Program-made: the position numbers and the translations under genes
From: Scandinavium sp036409475
GTDB taxonomy: Bacteria > Pseudomonadota > Gammaproteobacteria > Enterobacterales > Enterobacteriaceae
NCBI RefSeq assembly: GCF_036409475.1
Contig: NZ_JAYRCK010000010.1
Location: 1-64,000, forward strand
Reading direction: 5' to 3'
Length of the DNA stretch: 64,000 nt
In this document: positions 7,808-16,674 of the stretch, one piece after another
How the letters are laid out: the number at the start of each line of letters is the position of its first letter
Numbering within the stretch: the stretch's first letter is position 1
The notes under the pieces: model-generated
What the model was told of the DNA's origin: nothing
What the model saw: the letters and a program-made list of their open reading frames with translations, nothing else
Database searches by the model: none

Positions 7808-9872
7808 CGTCTTCCTCCGTGACCGCCGCAAAGCGAATAAGTGAGTTTTTCCCAGTTTCTTCATTCTGCGTCCGTTGCAGGGCAATCGGCAACATGTCCT
7901 GAAGAGCCAGAAACTCACGATTTCGTTTTACCTCATCTTCATTCGCATGTTGTGAAGCGCCTTTGTCCACCTCTTCTTTAAATCGTTCCCGCATTTCCTT
8001 TCGACTCATGGGACGTCCAGGGTCTGCCAGTTCCAGAACCTGATTGTGGATGTAAGGCAGATAACGATGCGCCATCGAATGGCTGAGGGGATTTGAAACA
8101 AGGCCATCCAGTGCGGGATTAGTATTTTTCGGAAAGGCGTTCTCAAGGCTGGTTGGGTTCAGGCACTGGATAAATGCAGCCTGGTGTTCCCCGGTTGATT
8201 TCAGGCATTCATCATTCAGGGATGGCACCAGAAAAAGCTTCACATGAGCATAATGTGGGGTATACATCTGACCATCGTACAGGCTTTTTTGACCGGGGCC
8301 CGTTAGCTTCATGGAACCTTGTTGCGCCTGGAAGAAAATAACGGTATTACCGTGATGCCAGTATGGATCTTTTTTCAGCTCGATCCCCAGTTGTAGCTCC
8401 ATATCTTTCTGCCAGAGTGAAGCGGGTAAACCAGCTACGGACACCGCCAGCCAGTTGAAACCAAGTTTAGAGCCCAGCGGCCCCAGCTTCTGATAAAACA
8501 AATTATCCACATCAATATCCATAGGCACCTGCGGCACCGTATCATTGTCATTAACGTGGCGATAGTGAGTGATGTTGTCCAGATATGGCATTGCCGCCCG
8601 TGTGAAAGTTCGGGGCATTCCATAGGTGTACAACACGGGTTGGTTCATTTTCATCTCTGCTGCATAGAGTAATGCCAGAGAGCCGCCCAGGCTGTGACCG
8701 CAAATAAATAGTTTTTTCGTTCCTTGGGCTTCATAAAGTGATGTGTTTATCTCTTTAAAAACAGAGTCAAACTTTCTTTTTGCCAGTTCATAAGCCTCCA
8801 GAAAACCACCATGAATATTTCCCGCACCAGCAAGTTCTGGCAGGCAGCGCTTTGGACCAAAAGAGGCGTCTGTCAGGGCATTCAGAAGACTGTCGGTTCC
8901 GCACCATGCAACCAGAACATACGCACCACACTCTACCGTAAACAGGCGGGTGTCTCCTTCGGGGTTATCTCCCTGCCCTGTATTCAGGTACACAGGAGAC
9001 AGGTAGCGCTCACTGAACGGTACATCCACCGCCAGCGTGTGAAAATAAGACGGGAACTCGGCAAAACGGGGGATACAAGATAAATCCTGGCATTGTTGAC
9101 GGAAGAAATAATCAATCGTGTTATTTTCAGCTTCGGCGGAATAAACCAGATCAGCCATGATGCCAAGATTATAACCGTTCATGAGGTCATAATCTTGGGT
9201 ATCATGTAGCCCCATCACCCACGCCCGGAACGGGCAAATTTCGATAACGTGGCGCTTATCGAGTGCCTCCCGCGCTATCTCAGTGCCGTTTAGCGACTTG
9301 CCCGACTGAAAATGAAACTTTGGTGGCTCACTGTCCGTCCAGCCCTTAATATCCGGCAGGCGATCGCAAAGTTCACCAATCGTTACATAGTGGTGCATAT
9401 GCCCGGCAGTTTCGACTTTTTCCTGCACATCAGATCGCCACGCAGGATCGCGGGTTTCTGGTTTAAATATATTGTTGCTTACTGGCTGGCTGTTTGGATT
9501 ACGACGGATACCCAGCGGACGCTGCTCCATCTCGTCGGCCAGTTGCTGCCCGTCAACCTTCACATCAACCGTTACCCAGTAAAGATCATCGAAACGGACC
9601 AGTCCCTGAGAGTCGGTGATACCGGCTGGCGGATTAGGTGGCGGCGTGGGGTTATAGCTGTAGCCGCGACTTTTAGCGATAGCCACTTCCTTGTCAGAGG
9701 CCAGCGGGTGATACTCCAGCCGCACGTTCAGCCCGGAAACAGGCTTGTTATTCTCGTCTACAAACTGGAGCTCCAGCCAGTATTTGTGCGGCTCTCCACG
9801 GCATATAACGACTTTCCCTTTGGGTCTGATGCTGGTGACAGTCGTATTGTCACCGATGATTTCCATACCCAT
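7791..9872 (-). CDS. Lipase (class 3) of type VI secretion effector type
   Basis: A 693-residue protein with an N-terminal beta-rich segment (residues 1-90, carboxypeptidase-regulatory/Ig-like appearance) and an alpha/beta-hydrolase lipase core. The nucleophile elbow GHSLGGS is near residue 390, followed by TYGMPR and HVNDNDTVPQVP, the usual Asp/His surroundings of class 3 lipases. No signal peptide is seen, consistent with type VI delivery of phospholipase effectors of the Tle group. The start is ATG 9872, with AAGGA 7 bases upstream. An in-frame GTG at 9887 is less likely. It is the first gene of a leftward pair with the lipoprotein. No VgrG, Hcp or PAAR gene is nearby, so it would have to use secretion machinery encoded elsewhere. 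Confidence 0.75.
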   Translation of the reverse strand: MGMEIIGDNTTVTSIRPKGKVVICRGEPHKYWLELQFVDENNKPVSGLNVRLEYHPLASDKEVAIAKSRGYSYNPTPPPNPPAGITDSQGLVRFDDLYWVTVDVKVDGQQLADEMEQRPLGIRRNPNSQPVSNNIFKPETRDPAWRSDVQEKVETAGHMHHYVTIGELCDRLPDIKGWTDSEPPKFHFQSGKSLNGTEIAREALDKRHVIEICPFRAWVMGLHDTQDYDLMNGYNLGIMADLVYSAEAENNTIDYFFRQQCQDLSCIPRFAEFPSYFHTLAVDVPFSERYLSPVYLNTGQGDNPEGDTRLFTVECGAYVLVAWCGTDSLLNALTDASFGPKRCLPELAGAGNIHGGFLEAYELAKRKFDSVFKEINTSLYEAQGTKKLFICGHSLGGSLALLYAAEMKMNQPVLYTYGMPRTFTRAAMPYLDNITHYRHVNDNDTVPQVPMDIDVDNLFYQKLGPLGSKLGFNWLAVSVAGLPASLWQKDMELQLGIELKKDPYWHHGNTVIFFQAQQGSMKLTGPGQKSLYDGQMYTPHYAHVKLFLVPSLNDECLKSTGEHQAAFIQCLNPTSLENAFPKNTNPALDGLVSNPLSHSMAHRYLPYIHNQVLELADPGRPMSRKEMRERFKEEVDKGASQHANEDEVKRNREFLALQDMLPIALQRTQNEETGKNSLIRFAAVTEEDVEFSR

Positions 9873-10044
9873 GCTATTTCCTTGCACTTAAAATGGTTAA
9901 ACAACGCTCATCATACACCGCACGAGACTTAACCAAAATTCCTTCGCGGGAATAATATGTTACGGAGAATGGCGTATTCTTAACTCATACCATTTTCACC
10001 ACGTGTTCTTATGTGGCTCAGAACCCGTTACTGAAGGTTTACCC

Positions 10045-10689
10045 ATGCTGATGACCAAAGCCGCCTACGCCCGGCACAAAGGCGTAAGCCGTCAGACCGT
10101 CTACGACCGGATAGCCAGAGGTGAGCTTGTGCTGGTGGGGGGTAAAATTGATGCCAGTGCCTCAGAACGAAAAGCAACGGGCTTTGTCACTCCTGATGCA
10201 TGGCGTGACGACAGCAAGCGGGTAAACATTTCGCCGAAAGCTGCGCTATTTTCTCAGAACAGCGATTATTCGGAAGAGAAAAATCAGGTTATCCCGGTAA
10301 GTCCTGACGAAGCCGCAGCAATCGTGCTGGCGCTCGATGATGTTTATCCACCCGCGACGGACTACGAAGAACTACAGACCCGCATCCTCGATGCCGTGGA
10401 GGCGCTGGGGCTTGAGGTTATAACGCTGGATATTGAAGGCGACGAAGAACATATCAGCGGAATTGCTGTATATGACCCGGAGCAGTGCCGCGAGGTAATG
10501 CGCTTTGAGTCGTTTCTGTTTGAGCTTGAGGCGCTGACGTTTCTCCGCTGGCTGGTGGTGTCGAAGCGATTAACAGACAGCTACCTGAATAACGCCACAA
10601 AAATTGGGCTGGCTGCGCTGGCAGAGCCGTTTATCACCTCTGCTCAGGATATTTACAGCGAGCGCTTTGATTTTGACGAGGACGCATAA
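10045..10689 (+). CDS. HTH DNA-binding protein of the satellite
   Basis: A 214-residue protein, start ATG 10045 (GAAGG lies 7 bases upstream; the in-frame upstream start at 10003 has no ribosome site). The N terminus, KAAYARHKGVSRQTVYDRIARGEL, is a helix-turn-helix resembling those of terminase-small-subunit (Nu1-like) and plasmid DNA-binding proteins. The C-terminal two thirds are acidic (ending FDFDEDA) with no domain I recognise. It is transcribed away from the lipase gene and is the last gene of the element. It could be a regulator or a packaging redirector, but the sequence does not decide between these. Confidence 0.65.
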   Translation: MLMTKAAYARHKGVSRQTVYDRIARGELVLVGGKIDASASERKATGFVTPDAWRDDSKRVNISPKAALFSQNSDYSEEKNQVIPVSPDEAAAIVLALDDVYPPATDYEELQTRILDAVEALGLEVITLDIEGDEEHISGIAVYDPEQCREVMRFESFLFELEALTFLRWLVVSKRLTDSYLNNATKIGLAALAEPFITSAQDIYSERFDFDEDA

Positions 10690-11267
10690 CGACAGGCCGA
10701 AAAGTGTCAGGTGTAAACCTGCGAATGTTAATTTTTGTTAAGGTTTATCGCTAAAAGTGTCAAGTTTGAAGAGGCTAGAAAAATGCCAGGGGGGGGACAG
10801 TCAAAAATCAGCAGCATATTTGACAGAATTCCCCCCGCCAGGAACGCGCGAACACAAGAGGGGGTGCGATTAGAGCACCTTTAATGCTGAGTTACGACAG
10901 AAACGCAGGAATGCCCAAAAATGATTTTTTTTGCACAAAAACGCCCGAATTCTGATCAGAAATGAGCACTGTTTATGCAAAAATGCTCACGAATTTCGAA
11001 TAATAGCGAGTCTGAGCGAAGAATAGCGAATAACGGAAATTATCGTCATCGGGTGCAGGGGTGAAATTTTACCCCCTGCACCGCTGGTGATATACTGGCC
11101 TTCCTTTCCTCTCTCCCTGCTAAATGTAACTCCCTGTAACAGGTCTGATTTCTACATTTGGGGGCGATTCCGGGGGCCAAAAATTATCGTTCATTTAAAA
11201 AACCTTTTAAATTCAATTAAATTATGCGCCTCTGATCTTCTCCCACAGGGAGAGGGAGCAAACACTA
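10690..11267. other. Right end of the satellite, gene-free
   Basis: I see no gene in this stretch. It contains a G-rich/C-rich pair (GGGGGGG near 10790 and CCCCCC near 10832), three AATAGCGA-like words near 11000-11030 and a 10-bp hairpin, GGTGCAGGGG/CCCCTGCACC (11052-11082). The candidate attachment repeat at 11157-11177 follows. Beyond that, the DNA is the dadX downstream region. A cos or pac site could hide here but cannot be recognised. Confidence 0.5.
11157..11177 (+). repeat. Right GGGGGC-type repeat, candidate attachment or arm site
   Basis: TTTGGGGGC, six bases, then GGGGGC, in the same orientation and spacing as at 1134-1154. The flanking bases differ, so this may be a pair of integrase-binding sites rather than the crossover core itself. 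Confidence 0.4.
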
Positions 11268-11293
11268 AAGGCCTTTTCCCAGGAAAAGGCCTT
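11268..11293 (-). terminator. Hairpin terminator after dadX
   Basis: A perfect 12-bp stem (AAGGCCTTTTCC/GGAAAAGGCCTT) with a two-base loop ends six bases beyond the dadX stop codon. The T tract on the minus strand is interrupted (TTTAGTGTTT). Confidence 0.65.
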
Positions 11294-11298
11294 GCTGT

Positions 11299-12369
11299 TT
11301 ACCTCGTCACCACGGGCACGCGCGGTGCCAAAGCACACATCAATTCATAGCCCACCGTGCCACAGTGGCTTGCCACATCATCAATTTTAATTTCTTTGCC
11401 CCACAGCTCGACTGGTGTGCCGATACCGGCCTGCGGGCAGGGTGTTAAATCGACTGCCAGCATATCCATCGAGACGCGCCCTACTGTGCCTGTGCGAATG
11501 CCGTCCACCAGCACAGGCGTGCCGTCGGGCGCTATTCGCGGATAACCATCAGCGTAACCACAAGCCACTATTCCGATGCGCTGTTCCTGCGTTGCGGTGT
11601 AACAGCGGCCATAGCCAACGGTGTCACCCGGCTTCAGGTTTTGCACGCCGATGATTTCACTGCTGAGCGTCATCACCGGTTTCAGTCCACTGTTGGCGAT
11701 ATCCTGCCATTTCCCGGACGGGGACGCGCCATAAAGCACTATGCCCGGGCGAACCCAGTCGAAATGTGCTTCAGGATGCCAGAGCGTGGCGGCGGAGTTA
11801 GACAACGAGCGTGGGCAATTCAGTCCTTCCGCCGCTTGTTCAATCTGTGCCATCGCTTCGTTGATGCCTTCCGGATTTTCTGCATCAGCGAAATGCGACA
11901 TCAGCGTCATGTCGCTGACGTTGCTCATCCCACGCAGTTGCTTCCAGACGGTGTGGATTTTATCCGGCGTGAAACCAAGACGGTTCATGCCGCTGTTCAC
12001 CTTCACGTAAACATCCAGCGGAGCCTGCAAACGCGCATTTTGCAGCGCTTTAAGCTGCCAGTTGCTGTGCACCGTGGTGGTGAGTCGGTACTGGTCATAA
12101 AGCGGTAAATCTTCTGCGTGGAAAAAGCCTTCCAGCATCAGGATCGGGCCTTTCCAGCCGCGCTCACGCAGCAGAATGGCTTCTTCCAGATTGAGCATCG
12201 CGAAACCATCGGTCTCGTTCAGCGCCCCCCAGATACGCTCCAGACCGTGACCGTAGGCGTTGGCCTTAACCACTGACCAGACGCGAGAATCCGGTGCCGC
12301 ACGTCGAACAACGGAGAGATTCTGCCGTAGCGCCTGCAAATCAAGGCTGGCAAGAACAGGACGAGACAT
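11299..12369 (-). CDS. dadX: Catabolic alanine racemase
   Basis: A 356-residue PLP enzyme that interconverts L- and D-alanine so that DadA can oxidise the D form during growth on alanine. The PLP lysine is in VVKANAYGHG (Lys35), and the second catalytic base is the tyrosine in GYADGYPR. The N-terminal TIM barrel and C-terminal beta domain are both complete. It lies 9 bases downstream of dadA in the same orientation, the conserved dadAX operon, so it should be co-transcribed. The satellite ends about 120 bases beyond its stop codon without damaging it. Confidence 0.96.
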   Translation of the reverse strand: MSRPVLASLDLQALRQNLSVVRRAAPDSRVWSVVKANAYGHGLERIWGALNETDGFAMLNLEEAILLRERGWKGPILMLEGFFHAEDLPLYDQYRLTTTVHSNWQLKALQNARLQAPLDVYVKVNSGMNRLGFTPDKIHTVWKQLRGMSNVSDMTLMSHFADAENPEGINEAMAQIEQAAEGLNCPRSLSNSAATLWHPEAHFDWVRPGIVLYGASPSGKWQDIANSGLKPVMTLSSEIIGVQNLKPGDTVGYGRCYTATQEQRIGIVACGYADGYPRIAPDGTPVLVDGIRTGTVGRVSMDMLAVDLTPCPQAGIGTPVELWGKEIKIDDVASHCGTVGYELMCALAPRVPVVTR

Positions 12370-12378
12370 AACTGCTCC

Positions 12379-13677
12379 TTAGTTGTGCGCGCCGTGCAAA
12401 TGCTGTGGGCGCGACGGTGTAAAGCCTGACTGATAGCGGGCGGCGCTCAAATCATCGTAAGGAATGGCCGGCGTGCGACCCGAGATAAGGTCACTCAACA
12501 GCTGGCCGGAACCACAAGCCATGGTCCAGCCGAGCGTGCCATGCCCGGTATTGGTCCAGAGATTTTTAAATGGCGTGCGGCCCACAACCGGCGTGCCATC
12601 TGGTGTCATCGGACGCAGACCTGTCCAGAATGTCGCCTGCTCAACGTGACCGCCGCGCGGGAACAGATCGCGCACCACCATCTCCAGCGTTTCACGACGT
12701 GGCTGCAACAGCTCGGTGTTAAAGCCGACAATTTCTGCCATCCCGCCCACGCGAATGCGGTTATCGAAACGCGTAATCGCAATCTTGTAAGTTTCATCAA
12801 GGATAGTTGAAAGCGGCGCGCCATTGTCTTCTTTCACCGGAATGGTGAGTGAGTAGCCTTTCAGCGGGTAGACAGGAATATCGAGAATGCCTTTGAGCAT
12901 CGCGGTGGAATAAGAGCCGAACGCCATCACATAGGCATCCGCTTTGATAATGTCATCGCCACATTTCACGCCGTAAATCTGGTCGCCCTCAGACAAAAGA
13001 CGATCCACTGGCGTATTAAAGCGAAACACCACTCCCGCCTCTTCCGCCATTTTCGCCAGACGCTGCGTGAATAACTGACAGTCGCCGGTTTCATCATTTG
13101 GCAGACGCAGGCCGCCGGTGAGTTTGTGGGCAACCTCAGCCAGGGCAGGTTCGACTTCCGCCAGACGGCTGGCTTCGAGCAACTGATAAGGGACGCCTGC
13201 ATCCTGTAACACGGCGATGTCGCGGGTGGCGTTCTCATATTGTTGTTCAGTACGGAACAGCTGTAAGGTGCCGCCCTGACGACCTTCGTATTCAATGCCG
13301 GTGGTGTCGCGCAAGGCTTTCAGGCAGTCGCGACTGTATTCCGCCAGCCGCACCATGCGCCCTTTGTTTTCCATGTAGTGGCGGGTGTCGCAGTTGCGCA
13401 ACATCTGCCACATCCATTTCAACTGGAACTGGGTGCCATCCAGGCTGATTGCCAACGGTGCGTGGCGCTGGAACATCCATTTGATGGCTTTCAGTGGCAC
13501 ACCCGGTGCGGCCCAGGGTGCAGCATAACCCGGTGAGATCTGCCCGGCGTTGGCCGCGCTGGTTTCCAGCGCGGGCCCCGGTTCCCTGTCGATAACCGTG
13601 ACCTCGTGCCCGGCCTGGCGCAAATACCAGGCACTGGCCACGCCCACAACCCCACTTCCCAGGATGACGATTCGCAT
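12379..13677 (-). CDS. dadA: D-amino acid dehydrogenase, FAD-dependent
   Basis: A 432-residue inner-membrane-associated flavoprotein oxidising D-alanine and other D-amino acids to 2-oxo acids and feeding electrons to the respiratory chain. The N-terminal dinucleotide motif IVILGSGVVGVASAWYL is the FAD-binding Rossmann motif, and the DAO domain extends to the end (TNTGHGTLGWTMACGSG near the C terminus). The length equals the E. coli protein. First gene of dadAX. In E. coli the operon is controlled by Lrp and cAMP-CRP, and a CRP-like site is visible upstream. Confidence 0.97.
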   Translation of the reverse strand: MRIVILGSGVVGVASAWYLRQAGHEVTVIDREPGPALETSAANAGQISPGYAAPWAAPGVPLKAIKWMFQRHAPLAISLDGTQFQLKWMWQMLRNCDTRHYMENKGRMVRLAEYSRDCLKALRDTTGIEYEGRQGGTLQLFRTEQQYENATRDIAVLQDAGVPYQLLEASRLAEVEPALAEVAHKLTGGLRLPNDETGDCQLFTQRLAKMAEEAGVVFRFNTPVDRLLSEGDQIYGVKCGDDIIKADAYVMAFGSYSTAMLKGILDIPVYPLKGYSLTIPVKEDNGAPLSTILDETYKIAITRFDNRIRVGGMAEIVGFNTELLQPRRETLEMVVRDLFPRGGHVEQATFWTGLRPMTPDGTPVVGRTPFKNLWTNTGHGTLGWTMACGSGQLLSDLISGRTPAIPYDDLSAARYQSGFTPSRPQHLHGAHN

Positions 13678-13996
13678 AGCGACTCCAGATACGTAAAAGA
13701 ATAATCCTCTGATTACAAATTGATAACCCAGTTGAAAATATTATTCAACATACGCTTTATTTATGGTGACTTATCTCACACCCAGCCGCGCTATAAAGGT
13801 ATGCAAGGATTTGCGATCTTTTACTCTTGCCCCGAATTCGTCAGCACAAAATTCTGTAAATCAGGAAAAACATCGCCGTTGACGCAGGGAAATCGCGAAG
13901 AAAATATTTTGCCGATCGCGCATTACGTTTTGAGTGTTCTATTCTTGATATGAGGCTCTCCAGACAGAGAGGGCCATCAACAACGAGGGCGCGCTA
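13678..13996. promoter_or_regulatory. Divergent dadA/ycgB control region with CRP-like site
   Basis: A 319-base AT-rich spacer between divergent genes. GTGAC-N6-TCACA, close to the CRP consensus, lies at about 13767-13780, about 90 bases upstream of dadA. Lrp sites, known in E. coli dadAX, are degenerate and cannot be assigned by eye. No gene is seen. Confidence 0.55.
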
Positions 13997-15529
13997 ATGG
14001 CTACGATTGATTCCATGAATAAGGACACCACACGTCTGAGCGATGGACCCGACTGGACCTTCGAACTGCTGGACACCTATCTGGCGGAAATCGATCGGGT
14101 GGCAAAACTGTACCGTCTTGACACCTATCCTCACCAAATCGAAGTCATTACCTCCGAGCAGATGATGGATGCCTACTCCAGCGTCGGGATGCCCATCAAC
14201 TACACCCACTGGTCGTTCGGCAAGAAGTTCATCGAAACGGAGCGGCTCTACAAACACGGGCAGCAAGGGCTGGCGTATGAAATCGTCATTAACTCCAACC
14301 CGTGTATCGCCTATTTAATGGAAGAGAACACCATGACCATGCAGGCGCTGGTGATGGCGCACGCCTGCTACGGGCATAACTCTTTCTTCAAGAATAACTA
14401 CCTGTTCCGCAGCTGGACCGATGCCAGCTCAATAATCGATTACCTTATCTTCGCCCGCAAATACATTACCGAGTGCGAAGAACGCTATGGCGTGGATGAG
14501 GTGGAAAAACTGCTTGACTCCTGTCATGCACTGATGAATTACGGCGTTGACCGCTACAAACGTCCGCAGAAAATCTCCTTGCAGGAGGAGAAAGCCCGGC
14601 AGAAAAGCCGTGAAGAGTATCTGCAAAGCCAGGTGAATACCTTGTGGCGCACCCTGCCGAAGAAAGAGGAAGAGAAAATTGTCGCCGAAGCGCGGCGCTA
14701 TCCTTCCGAACCGCAGGAAAACATTCTCTATTTTATGGAGAAAAACGCGCCGCTGCTGGAGTCCTGGCAGCGTGAGATCCTGCGTATCGTGCGCAAGGTA
14801 AGCCAGTATTTCTACCCGCAGAAACAGACTCAGGTGATGAACGAAGGCTGGGCGACGTTCTGGCATTACACCATTCTGAATCATCTGTATGACGAAGGGA
14901 AAGTGACCGAGCGCTTTATGCTGGAGTTCCTGCACAGCCATACCAACGTGGTGTTCCAGCCGCCGTATAACAGCCCCTGGTACAACGGCATTAACCCGTA
15001 TGCGCTGGGGTTTGCGATGTTCCAGGACATCAAACGCATTTGTCAGTCGCCTACTGAAGAAGATAAGTACTGGTTCCCGGACATTGCGGGTTCCGACTGG
15101 CTCGACACGCTGCATTTCGCGATGCGGGATTTCAAAGATGAAAGCTTTATCAGCCAGTTCCTGTCGCCGAAGGTGATGCGAGATTTCCGGCTGTTTACCG
15201 TGCTCGATGACGATCACAACAACTACCTCGAAATTTCGGCGATCCACAACGAAGAAGGCTACCGTGAAATTCGCAACCGTCTCTCTTCCCAGTACAACCT
15301 GAGTAACCTGGAGCCGAACATTCAGGTCTGGAATGTGGATTTACGCGGAGATCGTTCGCTGACGTTGCGTTATGTGCCGCACAACCGTGCGCCGCTGGAT
15401 ATGGGGCGTCGGGAAGTGTTGAAGCATGTGCATCGTCTGTGGGGATTTGACGTATTGCTTGAGCAGCAAAATGCCGATGGCAGCGTAGAGTTGCTGGAAC
15501 GTTGCCCGCCCAGACCGAATCTGCTTTAG
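13997..15529 (+). CDS. ycgB: SpoVR-family protein YcgB
   Basis: A 510-residue member of the SpoVR family, named from a Bacillus sporulation protein; its biochemical role in enterobacteria is not established. The match is over the full length, including the conserved MNEGWATFWHY and PPYNSPWYNGINPYALG segments. The start ATG 13997 follows a GAGGG sequence. In E. coli ycgB is part of the RpoS stationary-phase regulon. It converges on fadR, sharing a bidirectional terminator that is now split by a repeat element (15557-15696). Confidence 0.94.
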   Translation: MATIDSMNKDTTRLSDGPDWTFELLDTYLAEIDRVAKLYRLDTYPHQIEVITSEQMMDAYSSVGMPINYTHWSFGKKFIETERLYKHGQQGLAYEIVINSNPCIAYLMEENTMTMQALVMAHACYGHNSFFKNNYLFRSWTDASSIIDYLIFARKYITECEERYGVDEVEKLLDSCHALMNYGVDRYKRPQKISLQEEKARQKSREEYLQSQVNTLWRTLPKKEEEKIVAEARRYPSEPQENILYFMEKNAPLLESWQREILRIVRKVSQYFYPQKQTQVMNEGWATFWHYTILNHLYDEGKVTERFMLEFLHSHTNVVFQPPYNSPWYNGINPYALGFAMFQDIKRICQSPTEEDKYWFPDIAGSDWLDTLHFAMRDFKDESFISQFLSPKVMRDFRLFTVLDDDHNNYLEISAIHNEEGYREIRNRLSSQYNLSNLEPNIQVWNVDLRGDRSLTLRYVPHNRAPLDMGRREVLKHVHRLWGFDVLLEQQNADGSVELLERCPPRPNLL

Positions 15530-15533
15530 GCAT

Positions 15534-15556
15534 AAAAAAACCGGGGAACCCCGGTT
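15534..15556 (-). terminator. fadR terminator copy (left duplicate)
   Basis: A7 followed by stem CCGGGGAACCCCGG; on the minus strand this is a classic stem plus seven T. It ends fadR transcription after reading through the repeat. Its stem is duplicated at 15697-15713. Confidence 0.75.
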
Positions 15557-15696
15557 GAGAGTGATGACAAACCTCTAACGAATGAGATCTGTCATAGGGT
15601 ACCGAATAAAAAACAAGGAAAATCAATTTATTGATTTTCGGCTGCTCACCACAAAGAAGGAAAAACCACGCTTTTTCCTTCTTTGTCAGCAGTCTG
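15557..15696 (-). mobile_element. Terminator-embedded repeat, copy 1 (ycgB/fadR)
   Basis: A 140-base repeat in reverse orientation relative to the other four copies. It contains a 15-bp hairpin (AAGGAAAAA...TTTTTCCTT), a second hairpin around AATCAATTTATTGATT and a terminal hairpin with TGACAAA/TTTGTCA. Its ends are imperfect inverted repeats ending in TGACAAA. The flanks 15540-15556 and 15697-15713 are near-identical 17-base copies of the terminator stem-loop (one mismatch), so insertion duplicated the terminator. It is almost identical to copy 4. Confidence 0.85.
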
Positions 15697-15718
15697 ACCG
15701 GGGAAACCCGGTTTTTTT
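15697..15718 (+). terminator. ycgB terminator copy (right duplicate)
   Basis: Stem CCGGG(G)/(A)CCCGG followed by seven T on the plus strand. The gene-proximal copy (15540-15556) lacks plus-strand T residues, so ycgB transcripts would include the repeat and end here. Confidence 0.75.
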
Positions 15719-15741
15719 CTCTCTGAAATTTGTCGGCCAGA

Positions 15742-16461
15742 TCAGCGGCTGTGCATCGCCAAATCGCCCGGCAGGGTTTTCTGCATTTTGTGCCAGATAA
15801 GACCGGACTCATGGCCATAGCGACGCACGGTTTCATACACCTGATCGTGCAGACCTTCCTCACACACTTTCGCCAACTGATGGTAGAAGCCCAGCGCCAG
15901 GCTGCGTGCTTCAGGGCTGGCAAAATAGTGACGACCGATGCGGGTATACAGGCCTTTCATGCCGTTCAGGATCAGACCGTAAATCGGGTTACCGGACGCA
16001 AACGCCAGACCGCGGAAAATGCTGTAATCCAGTTTGGCGAACGCATCAGCATGATCTTCCACTTCACGCGCCGTCGCCAGCACGGCCAGAGCATCTTCAG
16101 GATGCTGACGGAAAGCGGTGCGAATAAAGATAGTGGCGATGTTGGTGCGCACAGACAGCAGATTATCAATGAGCTGTGGGACACGATCGTGATCCAGACG
16201 AGCCAACGTTTCGAGAATATTTAAGCCCGACGTTTCCCAGAAATTATTGACCTTCGTGGGTTTGCCGTGCTGAATGGTCAACCAGCCATCGCGGGCCAGT
16301 CGTTGCAACACTTCGCGTAAGGTGGTGCGGGTGACGCCGATCAGTTCAGAAAGTTCACGTTCTGCTGGCAGGATGGTTCCAGGGGGGAAGCGGTTATTCC
16401 AGATACTTTCAATGATGTACTCTTCCGCGAACCCCGCCGGGCTCTGCGCCTTAATGACCAT
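15742..16461 (-). CDS. fadR: Fatty-acid metabolism regulator FadR
   Basis: A 239-residue GntR-family repressor/activator. The N-terminal winged helix (PAERELSELIGVTRTTLREVLQRLARDGWL) is practically identical to E. coli, and the C-terminal helical domain binds long-chain acyl-CoA. It represses beta-oxidation genes such as fadD (a FadR-like operator is visible upstream of fadD in this window) and activates fabA/fabB. Divergent from nhaB, as in E. coli. It converges with ycgB on the duplicated terminator. Confidence 0.98.
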   Translation of the reverse strand: MVIKAQSPAGFAEEYIIESIWNNRFPPGTILPAERELSELIGVTRTTLREVLQRLARDGWLTIQHGKPTKVNNFWETSGLNILETLARLDHDRVPQLIDNLLSVRTNIATIFIRTAFRQHPEDALAVLATAREVEDHADAFAKLDYSIFRGLAFASGNPIYGLILNGMKGLYTRIGRHYFASPEARSLALGFYHQLAKVCEEGLHDQVYETVRRYGHESGLIWHKMQKTLPGDLAMHSR

Positions 16462-16674
16462 AGTGAGATTTCCATTACACAGCGTTGCAAAATGGTACTC
16501 ATCATACCAGAGCCAAAGAGGGGCAGATAGCGCAGCTCTGCAATTAAACGGGATCGCCGTTTCATTTTCTCAAAATTGTAACACCCGCTTCGCTTGATCC
16601 CCGCGCGCTCAGGCACGATACTTCCTCCTCTCTTTCAGGAAACTGAATTCTTTTGACGGGATCGGAACTCTGTC

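Larger units (their letters stand above)
1134..11177. mobile_element. P4/PICI-like satellite element with type VI effector cargo
   Basis: A block of about 10 kb reads integrase, AlpA, hairpin-rich region, primase-helicase, repeat array, lipase/lipoprotein pair, HTH protein. This order (int, alpA, pri) is typical of P4-like satellites and Gram-negative phage-inducible islands. No capsid, tail, portal or lysis genes are seen, so it would rely on a helper phage. It lies next to dadX, where E. coli has cvrA. The limits are set by a shared motif, TTTGGGGGC-N6-GGGGGC, at 1134-1154 and 11157-11177. The exact attachment core is not proven and the chromosomal flank on the left is not in the window. 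Confidence 0.65.
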
